Below are positions 1 to 5,142 of a stretch of DNA of 5,142 bases, in pieces. The notes beneath the pieces are model-generated. The model was not told where the DNA came from and searched no databases. It was given only the letters and a program-made list of their open reading frames with translations. Positions within the stretch are counted from its first letter, which is position 1; each line of letters begins with the position of its first letter. Source of the DNA: Tateyamaria sp. (GTDB lineage: Bacteria; Pseudomonadota; Alphaproteobacteria; Rhodobacterales; Rhodobacteraceae); the NCBI GenBank assembly GCA_018668195.1, contig JABITU010000259.1:1-5142 (forward strand). The letters run 5' to 3'. The position numbers and the translations under genes are program-made.

Positions 1-209
1 ACCCGTTTCTTTCGGATTTCAGCGGCAAACAGCGGGCCAAATCTGTTCCACCAGAAACGGACCGTTTCATGACAAATATCAATACCGCGTTCGTGCAGCA
101 GATCTTCCACATTTCGAAGCGAAAGTGGATAACGCACATACATCATAACCGCCAAGCGGATGATTTCGGGAGACGTCTTGAAGTACTTGAATGGGTCGCG
201 TTTTGTAAT
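1..209 (-). CDS. IS6-family transposase, N-terminal part (runs off left edge; start codon abnormal)
   Basis: This is the first 69 codons of an IS6-family DDE transposase, with the rest beyond base 1. The frame reads ITKRDPFKYFKTSPE, then IIRLAVMMYVRYPLSLRNVE, DLLHERGIDICHETVRFWW and NRFGPLFAAEIRKKRV. This is the N-terminal helix-turn-helix region of the family, and the DDE catalytic residues would lie outside the window. The conserved frame has a TAG at 219-221, four codons before the ATT used here as nominal start (207-209). No ATG, GTG or TTG occurs between that stop and the conserved FKYFKTSPE block; the first is a TTG at 153-155. Either ATT is used as a rare start, or the 5' end has mutated (TAG could be a former TGG) and the gene is inactive. 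The family call is solid from remembered family sequences; the start and activity are uncertain. Confidence 0.85.
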   Translation of the reverse strand, partial: MTKRDPFKYFKTSPEIIRLAVMMYVRYPLSLRNVEDLLHERGIDICHETVRFWWNRFGPLFAAEIRKKR

Positions 210-255
210 TCCGTGAAACTAGATCACCGCCCTGCCCGGCTCAACAAAGTTTTCC
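1..255 (-). mobile_element. End of an IS6-family insertion sequence (left boundary off window)
   Basis: The transposase 5' end is followed outward by about 45 bases and then by a minus-strand ACTTTGTTGAGCC (238-250). This resembles the CTGTTGCAAA core of IS6-family terminal inverted repeats. The distance from transposase start to element end fits this family, which has short ends of roughly 14 bp and makes 8-bp target duplications. The outer GG expected at the tip is not clear here, so the boundary near 250-255 is an estimate. The other end is outside the window, so neither the inverted repeat nor a target duplication can be confirmed. Confidence 0.45.
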
Positions 256-262
256 TCTGACA

Positions 263-287
263 GCACCGTGGTTTTGTCTGACGGTGC
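263..287 (-). terminator. Possible operon-end hairpin, without a T tract
   Basis: GCACCGT (263-269) and ACGGTGC (281-287) form a perfect 7-bp stem around an 11-base loop. It begins 24 bases after the stop codon of the amidohydrolase, the last operon gene. On the transcribed strand it is followed by TGTCAGAGG and not by a T run, so it does not meet the usual rule for an intrinsic terminator. It could be a weak or factor-assisted terminator, or a 3'-end stabilising structure. The position supports the idea; the missing T tract weakens it. Confidence 0.3.
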
Positions 288-311
288 CCAACCGGCGCAT
301 ACAGATGCCCA

Positions 312-1685
312 TCACGCAAATTCTGCTGTCGCCGACTTTTTCTTGAATTCCTCAAAAATGCGCCGGCCGGATTCAGCCAGCCTGTCTTGGAGGGCAGGGA
401 TGTCCTGTCGCAACATGACGCCACCACGCTTGTGTACATGGCCCGCGACCATAACAGTGTCGATATTCCCGGGATGTGCAAAGCCAAGGATCGTGTTCAA
501 CGGATCGAAACCCCCTGAGAGATTGAGGTCATTTGCGCGGATGGTGATGATATCGGCCTGTTTGCCAACTTCGAGGGAACCTGTGCGGTGATCCAACCGC
601 ATTGCTCTTGCACCATGTTCGGTTGCCCAACTGATCGCTTCTCGCACTGTTATCGGGATCGGGTGCGGGCGTTCACCTGTTTCAGCCATCATTTGCACAC
701 TGGACAGGTGGCGCTGTGCCTGGAGCGTGAAGCGGCTGCAGGCCAGCATATCAGGGGCATAGGCGCTTTCGATATCGGTACCGATCGAGAATGGCACACC
801 CCGCGCGAGTAGTCTGCCGCACAGCAGATCCCCGTAGCAAATCTGCATTTCGATTTCCGCGGTCACGGTGAAGTTTGCGCCGTTGTCGATCAGGATGTTC
901 AGGTCCGCATCTGTGAGTTCGTTCCCATGCACGATATTAAGCCGTGCGTCGATCAACCCGGCGGCAGCGGCGCTCTGATAGGCTTGGGGTGCCGCCATCT
1001 TCGCGGCGGAATGATGGAGTGAAACAACAAGGTCATGCTCCTTCGCGAGCCGTAAGTCTTGTAAGACAACCTCTTCCTTGGACATCTGCGGGCCAAGAAT
1101 TGCGAGACCCATGGTGACGAGCGCGTCATCGCTTGCCAGTCGTCCTGTGCGCAAACGCGCAACCTCGGATCGCGACATCGGCACTTTGGAGAAATGCTTT
1201 TGACCCGGCTTGGGGTCTGGCTTGGCTGAGCCATGCAGGAAGACCGCGCGGATACCCGCGTCCTCAAGCCCGTCAATAGCAGCGTCGCTGTGTTCGGGTG
1301 TCGGGTTGTTGTGATGCCAGTCCACCATGGTCGTCACGCCATTGTTGATCTGGTTGATCGCCCCAACTTGGTTCGCGATCAGGATATCGTCCGGTGAAAA
1401 GAAGTTTGCCAATCCGGCATGCATAGCCCTGAAATAATTGGTGCCAGTCCAATCAGTAGCCAGCCCGCGTAATCCGGTCTGCCATGTATGGATATGGGAG
1501 TTTATCAGCCCGGGCATGATGTACATGTCGGTCGCATCAATGATGGTTGTGTCGACTGACACGACCAAGTTGGGGCCAATCGCTGCAATGCGATCACCGT
1601 CGATGAGGATGTCCTGCCCATGAAGGGGTGTACTGTCTTTAGCAAGTGTGAGGATAATGCCGTTACGAAAGAGTGTCTTGGCCAT
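312..1685 (-). CDS. Metal-dependent amidohydrolase, SsnA/AtzA-like (COG0402-type)
   Basis: A 457-residue cytosolic hydrolase of the amidohydrolase superfamily, with no signal peptide. Known members deaminate or dechlorinate N-heterocycles or cleave related C-N bonds. The N-terminal part (about 1-58) and C-terminal part (from about 368, GSLEVGKQADI) form the usual composite beta domain around a TIM barrel. Metal-ligand candidates are H64 and H66 in PGLINSHIHTW, H224/H225 in VSLHHSAAK, H253 in NIVHGNEL and D304 in FSIGTDIES. The Glu normally three residues after the third metal His (HxxE in AtzA and MtaD) is absent; Ala and Lys occupy this stretch. The ATG at 1685 has AGGGAG (1692-1697) six bases upstream. 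It is the last gene of the operon, 40 bases after the permease. The family is sure; the substrate is unknown, and the link to the transporter suggests it acts on the imported compound. It could be a deaminase, but the missing Glu argues for caution. Confidence 0.9.
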   Translation of the reverse strand: MAKTLFRNGIILTLAKDSTPLHGQDILIDGDRIAAIGPNLVVSVDTTIIDATDMYIMPGLINSHIHTWQTGLRGLATDWTGTNYFRAMHAGLANFFSPDDILIANQVGAINQINNGVTTMVDWHHNNPTPEHSDAAIDGLEDAGIRAVFLHGSAKPDPKPGQKHFSKVPMSRSEVARLRTGRLASDDALVTMGLAILGPQMSKEEVVLQDLRLAKEHDLVVSLHHSAAKMAAPQAYQSAAAAGLIDARLNIVHGNELTDADLNILIDNGANFTVTAEIEMQICYGDLLCGRLLARGVPFSIGTDIESAYAPDMLACSRFTLQAQRHLSSVQMMAETGERPHPIPITVREAISWATEHGARAMRLDHRTGSLEVGKQADIITIRANDLNLSGGFDPLNTILGFAHPGNIDTVMVAGHVHKRGGVMLRQDIPALQDRLAESGRRIFEEFKKKSATAEFA

Positions 1686-1725
1686 GAGGGTCTCCCTTTT
1701 TCGACAGCGGTTTTCGACCGCAATG

Positions 1726-3669
1726 CTAGAGTAATGCTGTTGTTAGCCACGGAACGAAGATTAACAGGAGCGTCACCAAAGCCATCACAATGACAAACGG
1801 AGCTGCCGCTGCAAATATCTCGCCCAGACTGGCAAATCCTTCAGGCAGCGACGCCTTGACGACATACACGCTGAGCCCGAATGGCGGCGTTAGCAGTCCG
1901 ATTTCAATTGCAATCACCGTGACGATCCCAAACCAAATGGGATCGCCGCCAAGGGCTGTCACCACGGGTAAAGCAATCGGTAGAATGATCAGCATGATCG
2001 ACACTGAGTCGAGGATCATCCCAAGAACTACGACAATCACCACGTAAAGCAGAACAAAGCTGACGAGCGTCAAGTCGAGCTGGCCAATAAGGCCTGCCGT
2101 TTGCATCGGTATTGTGCTCATCGAGAGCATCCGACCGTAGACATTTGCCGCGATCATCAAGAACAGCAATCCAGCGGTGATTGCGCCTGTCTCCAAAACC
2201 AGTTCCCGCAGGTCTTCCCATGTCAGCGAACGTCGGGCAATCGATACGATGAAGGCTCCGAAAGCACCGGCCGCTCCCGCCTCAGTCGGCGAAAAGAACC
2301 CGCCGTAAATACCGCCCATCACGAGAACGACGATGAAAAAGACGGGTGCCAGCCCGCGCAAAACGCCACCAAGCGAGATATCTTCTTTGATAAAATCGCA
2401 GTTTGTTGCTCCGGCGAATGAAGGTCGAAACCTTGCAAGGCCCATGATCAGCACGCCGAAAGACACCGCGAGCAGGATGCCCGGAAGAATGCCGGCAATG
2501 AAGAGATTGCCGATCGATGCTTCTGCGAGCAATCCATAGACAATCATCAGCAAACTCGGCGGGATTAACATGCCAAGAACAGAGCTACCGGCAACGATGC
2601 CGAGTGAAAATTTCTTGCTATAGCCTGCCTCCATCATCGGCGGCACAGCTATGCGAGAGAAGACAGTGGCGGAGGCGATGGACGATCCCGTGATCGAGGC
2701 AAAGATTGCGTTCGCCCCAACAGTCGCCACACCTAGTCCACCCGTTACACGACGCATGAGGGTGGCCATGATCTGAAATGCGTCTCGCCCGACACCGGCT
2801 TTGTCCAGCATTAATCCCATCAGAACGAAGAGGGGGATTACCGCAAATCCGTAGGACCGGACGGCACCGCTGGCGGAAAGTCCGATCGAGTTGATAGACA
2901 CTGCAAGATTATCGCGCACGAGCCAGATGCCGACGAAAGACGTGATCAACATTGCGAACACGATCGGCATGCCGAGCGAGATCAGAACCAATAGAGCAAC
3001 AAGTGCACCAATCCCGATCTGCATGCGGTCAAGTCCGGCTGCAGCCATCACCTGGAACAAGTAGTAGCCACCGATACACAGGGCCGCCCCGATCAGGAAG
3101 GTTACCGCGTTTTGTGCGATGCCCATTGCGGCTTGATCCCGATAACAGCGGAAAAGCTCTGCGATGATCTCTAACATGGCCAAAGTGCTCGCAATCGCCA
3201 CGACGACCTTGAATGGCCAGGTCGGCAGCTCGTAAAGACTGCTTGATCCGAGGAACTCGCCCTCAGTCCATGCGTCTGCAAAGTCGCTCCACAGATACCG
3301 GACGGCCAAAGCCATCACTGCAATTGCGGCCAGCGAAAAAATGGTCTGCAGCAAGAGCATGCCGCTCGGATACCGTTTGACCAACATGTCCGACAGGAAA
3401 GTCGCACGTACCAATCGCTTATTGCGTATGGTCATTCCAAGCTGAAGGTAGACGCTCGCCACGATTGCGTAGGAGAGATAGTCTGCGACCCCACTCAGCG
3501 ATGTCGAAAAGAGGTTGCGCGAGACGATGTCAGCGCACACCAGCAGCATCATCGAAACGATGATGAGTGATGCAAGCGCCGCATTCACTGTCGAAATACG
3601 GCCTAAGATCCGGTCCAGAATGCCGTAGTCGAGGGCAATAGGCGCGTCCGTGTCAGGAGCAATCGTCAT
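1726..3669 (-). CDS. TRAP transporter fused permease (DctQ small + DctM large subunit)
   Basis: A 647-residue inner-membrane protein that moves the ligand delivered by the binding protein, in this family driven by a sodium gradient. Residues 1-180 are a DctQ domain: hydrophobic segments near 30-49, 65-80, 104-124 and 153-173, with ADIVSRNLF (46-54) and LYELPTWPF (145-153) in the usual places. A further segment near 187-208 appears to be the linker helix. Residues 217-647 are DctM, with family blocks IPLFVLMG (278-285), GGLGVATVGANAIFASITGSS (310-330), MLIPPSLLMIVYG (367-379), GGFFSPTEAGAAGA (456-469), ILDSVSIMLIILPI (552-565) and LLTPPFG (592-598). The length matches natural Q-M fusions. The ATG at 3669 is preceded by AAAGGAG (3677-3683), eight bases upstream. 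No frameshift or truncation is seen. The call is firm at family level; the substrate cannot be told from the permease. Confidence 0.95.
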   Translation of the reverse strand: MTIAPDTDAPIALDYGILDRILGRISTVNAALASLIIVSMMLLVCADIVSRNLFSTSLSGVADYLSYAIVASVYLQLGMTIRNKRLVRATFLSDMLVKRYPSGMLLLQTIFSLAAIAVMALAVRYLWSDFADAWTEGEFLGSSSLYELPTWPFKVVVAIASTLAMLEIIAELFRCYRDQAAMGIAQNAVTFLIGAALCIGGYYLFQVMAAAGLDRMQIGIGALVALLVLISLGMPIVFAMLITSFVGIWLVRDNLAVSINSIGLSASGAVRSYGFAVIPLFVLMGLMLDKAGVGRDAFQIMATLMRRVTGGLGVATVGANAIFASITGSSIASATVFSRIAVPPMMEAGYSKKFSLGIVAGSSVLGMLIPPSLLMIVYGLLAEASIGNLFIAGILPGILLAVSFGVLIMGLARFRPSFAGATNCDFIKEDISLGGVLRGLAPVFFIVVLVMGGIYGGFFSPTEAGAAGAFGAFIVSIARRSLTWEDLRELVLETGAITAGLLFLMIAANVYGRMLSMSTIPMQTAGLIGQLDLTLVSFVLLYVVIVVVLGMILDSVSIMLIILPIALPVVTALGGDPIWFGIVTVIAIEIGLLTPPFGLSVYVVKASLPEGFASLGEIFAAAAPFVIVMALVTLLLIFVPWLTTALL

Positions 3670-3698
3670 CTCGAAACTCCTTTCACGATACGCGCCCA

Positions 3699-3720
3699 GA
3701 CTGATTGAAATAGGTCAGTC
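3699..3720 (-). other. Intercistronic hairpin between binding protein and permease genes
   Basis: GACTGA (3699-3704) and TCAGTC (3715-3720) form a perfect 6-bp stem with a 10-base loop. It starts five bases after the binding-protein stop codon and ends before the permease ribosome binding site. There is no T run after it. In transporter operons such structures often protect the upstream message so that the binding protein is made in excess. That role is inferred from position only. Confidence 0.4.
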
Positions 3721-3724
3721 ACGC

Positions 3725-4807
3725 TCAGATATTGGCGGACCAGTCGCGCAGTGGTTCTGCGCCGGATGCACGCAGCGCCTCCATGAACTTGATCATGATT
3801 TCACGTGCTGGCACGCCATTTGCTTCGTTTTCCGCAACCCATGTCGCACCAAGATCGGGCAGGGCATTGACCCATTGGATCTTCTCTTCCATTGGCATTT
3901 CGCGGATGGTCGCACCTTCGTCAGCCATCATATCCCACACCGCAGAAGCGCGCTGATTGATGATATCGGCATTTTCACCCGAATAGACAGCGCCCATTTC
4001 GATCATGACCTGCTGAACTTCCTCTGGAAGGCTGTCAAAGACGGTCTTGTTCATGCCAAGCCCACCGAAAGTCAGCGGGCCAGTGTCGACGCGGACAGCG
4101 TATTTGGCCACCTCGTGCAGCTTAAGGCCGTAAGCGCCAGTGCCAACAATCAACACGCCGTCACCGACGCCGGTTTGAAGGCCCGAATAATATTCGGGCA
4201 AGCCGCCGGCAATGAAGGATGCGCCAAGCGAGGCGACATAAGGTGCGGTGGAAGCAGCCCCCAAGATTTTTCGGCCGGCAATGTCTGCGATGTTATCGAG
4301 CGGTTCGTTCATGAACAGGCTGTAGCCATCTGACACGGAGGACCCAAAGAACACGATGTCCTGATCGGACCATTCTTTGACCATCGCGGGCTCATTCTGG
4401 TTAAGGCCGTTGATCGTCGCCAAAGCCTGTTCAACCGTACTGGTCGCAAACGGCGTGGCGTACATGATGTTTTGGAGTGGGAGGGCCGACGGTTCAAACA
4501 ACGCCCCGATCCAGCCAATATCCGCAATGTTTTGCGTGATCGCTTCAAGCGTATCCGGCGGTCCGTAGAGCTGGCCGCCGTAGGCTTCTGTCCAATCGAT
4601 GCGGTATTCCGAACCGCGCTCCTCCAAAAGCGCGTTGGATCTCTGCACGACAGTCACGAGCGGCGATGTCCAAGGTAAAACGGTGGGATGGCTGGAGGCC
4701 ATCGTCAATCGGATTGTGGTCTGTGCTGATGCAGGTCTTGCTCCAACATATGTAACGAAGCTAGCCCCAACGACCAGACTAAGCGCAGTACGACGGTTCA
4801 CGTTCAT
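3725..4807 (-). CDS. dctP: TRAP transporter substrate-binding protein, DctP family
   Basis: A 360-residue periplasmic protein that captures the substrate and hands it to the fused permease encoded next. The N-terminus NRRTALSLVVG carries a twin arginine and a hydrophobic core, then PASA-Q, giving likely cleavage after A28; Tat export is possible but the motif is not a full match. Family blocks are TIRLTMASSHP (30-40), AYGGQLYGPPDTLEAI (75-90), DNIADIAGRKI (171-181), GGLPEYYSGLQTGVGDGV (201-218), LHEVAKYA (230-237) and NKTVFDSLPEEVQ (253-265). At the usual GxKIR position the residue after KI is L182 and not the Arg that salt-bridges carboxylates in most members. The ATG at 4807 is chosen over a TTG five codons upstream, because that extension consists of the ribosome binding site itself. 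This is the first gene of the operon. The family is secure. The ligand is not established and may not be a C4-dicarboxylate despite the gene name. Confidence 0.93.
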   Translation of the reverse strand: MNVNRRTALSLVVGASFVTYVGARPASAQTTIRLTMASSHPTVLPWTSPLVTVVQRSNALLEERGSEYRIDWTEAYGGQLYGPPDTLEAITQNIADIGWIGALFEPSALPLQNIMYATPFATSTVEQALATINGLNQNEPAMVKEWSDQDIVFFGSSVSDGYSLFMNEPLDNIADIAGRKILGAASTAPYVASLGASFIAGGLPEYYSGLQTGVGDGVLIVGTGAYGLKLHEVAKYAVRVDTGPLTFGGLGMNKTVFDSLPEEVQQVMIEMGAVYSGENADIINQRASAVWDMMADEGATIREMPMEEKIQWVNALPDLGATWVAENEANGVPAREIMIKFMEALRASGAEPLRDWSANI

Positions 4808-4813
4808 GATTTT

Positions 4814-4820
4814 CCTCCCC
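4814..4820 (-). promoter_or_regulatory. Ribosome binding site that fixes the binding-protein start
   Basis: GGGGAGG on the minus strand lies six bases before the ATG at 4805-4807. A longer reading starting at TTG 4820-4822 would place this Shine-Dalgarno sequence inside the coding region and would add MGRKI before the signal peptide. The ATG start is therefore preferred. Confidence 0.8.
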
Positions 4821-4854
4821 AAAAATCAACTTGCTCTCATGAGTTAGCAGTTGA
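4821..4854 (-). promoter_or_regulatory. Leader stem-loop followed by T5: possible attenuator
   Basis: On the transcribed strand TCAACTGCT pairs with AGC-A-AGTTGA. The stem has nine base pairs with one bulged A and a 10-base loop containing the palindrome CTCATGAG. The stem is followed at once by TTTTT (4821-4825) and then by the GGGGAGG ribosome binding site. Shape and position resemble an intrinsic terminator or attenuator in the 5' leader. The stem is only moderately GC-rich, so it may be weak, or may instead affect translation or mRNA stability. Confidence 0.45.
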
Positions 4855-4890
4855 GCCAGCACTCCAAACTCAGGCTAGGGGCCCGATCTG

Positions 4891-4904
4891 TGCAATCGTT
4901 TGCA
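4891..4904. promoter_or_regulatory. LacI/GalR-family-type operator
   Basis: TGCAATCGTTTGCA is a 14-bp palindrome with 12 of 14 matching positions and a central CG. It fits the GCAANCGNTTGC pattern recognised by LacI/GalR-family regulators such as PurR and RbsR. It overlaps the predicted -10 box and the likely transcription start of the operon, so a bound protein would block initiation. No LacI-type gene is in the window, so the regulator would have to be encoded elsewhere. Confidence 0.65.
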
Positions 4905-4929
4905 TATCATGGCCAATTTTCATTTTCAA
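4901..4929 (-). promoter_or_regulatory. Predicted sigma-70-type promoter of the TRAP/amidohydrolase operon
   Basis: On the minus strand a TTGAAA -35 box (4924-4929) is separated by 17 bases from TATGCA (4901-4906) as -10 box. Transcription would begin near 4894, leaving a leader of about 87 bases before the binding-protein ATG. The -35 is good and the spacing is ideal, but the -10 is weak, matching TATAAT only at its first three bases. The overlap with the palindromic operator supports the placement. Confidence 0.45.
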
Positions 4930-4951
4930 CATAAACTTTATCAAACCAGGC

Positions 4952-5142
4952 CTATAAGCGGGCAACAGCTTCATCAAATATTCTGTTTAAGGCAGAGTTA
5001 TGCGTGTTGAGGGTAGACGACCTTGGCTCTCGCCCCATCTTTGTCTCACGCCAGCGCGCAAACCTTTGCAGCATCTCATAATCAATACTGGTCACAAAAA
5101 TATCACCAAAGAAGGGAACCAGATACTTATCAATCACGATTA
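4952..5142 (-). pseudogene. Truncated tyrosine recombinase (phage-type integrase) fragment
   Basis: The frame enters from the right edge and reads IDKYLVPFFGDIFVTSIDY, then EMLQRFARWRETKMG and STLNTHNSALNRIFDEAVAR, followed by L and a TAG (4952-4954). This is part of the SAM-like core-binding domain of integrases. Normally the AVAR block leads on to a catalytic domain with the R-H-R-Y residues. Here the frame ends at once, and neither of the other two minus-strand frames continues the homology, so this is not a simple frameshift but a truncation at about 4955-4960. The upstream N-terminus may lie beyond the window; a GTG at 5135-5137 is in frame but the frame stays open above it. It is transcribed towards the operon, so read-through is possible. 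It is almost certainly inactive as a recombinase. Confidence 0.75.

Noticed and set aside
69..260. A 63-codon open frame on the plus strand at the left end
   Set aside because: It is antisense to the conserved transposase frame and shows no recognisable protein.
249..282. Two near-copies of GTTTT..TCTGAC (249-261 and 271-282) next to the IS end
   Set aside because: They are short and imperfect, not the 8-bp duplication expected of IS6-type insertion, and they overlap the hairpin loop; no clear meaning.
1707..1721. Inverted repeat GCGGT/ACCGC between permease and amidohydrolase
   Set aside because: The stem is only 5 bp and has no T run or other support, so it is likely to be chance.
3650..4333. 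A 227-codon open frame on the plus strand opposite the binding-protein gene
   Set aside because: It lies antisense to a clearly coding dctP-family gene, its protein resembles no family I know, and it is explained as a shadow of the codon bias on the other strand.
4808..4822. A five-codon N-terminal extension of the binding protein from a TTG start
   Set aside because: The extension is made of the Shine-Dalgarno sequence of the ATG start and would put charged residues before an already normal signal peptide.
4952..5142. The integrase frame as an intact small gene starting at GTG 5135-5137
   Set aside because: The frame stays open upstream to the window edge, and the protein ends in the middle of the normal integrase architecture, so a truncated remnant is the better explanation.

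Overview
The window reads as accessory DNA from an alphaproteobacterium, most likely of the Rhodobacteraceae/Roseobacter type. This is inferred from three things: a TRAP transporter with a fused membrane subunit, an IS6-family transposase whose N-terminus (FKYFKTSPE, SLRNVEDLLHERG) is of a kind I know from alphaproteobacteria, and moderate GC content with similar codon style in all three main genes. No rRNA, tRNA or housekeeping gene is present to fix the taxon.

Every gene I can support lies on the minus strand, so the window is read from high to low coordinates. At the right edge (4952-5142) is a fragment of a tyrosine recombinase (phage-type integrase). It keeps only part of its core-binding domain and stops before any catalytic residue. 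Next comes a 144-base control region (4808-4951). It holds a plausible sigma-70 promoter, a LacI/GalR-type palindromic operator overlapping its -10 box, a leader stem-loop followed directly by five T, and a strong ribosome binding site.

A three-gene operon follows. First is a periplasmic TRAP substrate-binding protein (DctP family, 3725-4807). Second is a fused small-plus-large TRAP membrane permease (DctQ-DctM, 1726-3669). Third is a cytosolic metal-dependent amidohydrolase of the SsnA/AtzA-like group (312-1685). The gaps are 55 and 40 bases, and the first contains a perfect 6-bp hairpin. The logic is capture in the periplasm, sodium-driven import, then hydrolysis of a C-N (or similar) bond in the cytoplasm. 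The substrate cannot be read from the sequence. The binding protein has Leu where the family usually has its carboxylate-binding Arg, and the hydrolase lacks the Glu of the usual HxxE motif. The pair may therefore handle something other than a simple carboxylate or a classical deaminase substrate.

After the operon there is a GC-rich hairpin (263-287) and then the end of an IS6-family element whose transposase runs off the left edge (1-209). The transposase has no standard start codon ahead of its conserved N-terminus. Overall this is a small uptake-and-hydrolysis cassette between an IS and an integrase remnant, which suggests acquisition by horizontal transfer. No local transcriptional regulator is in view.
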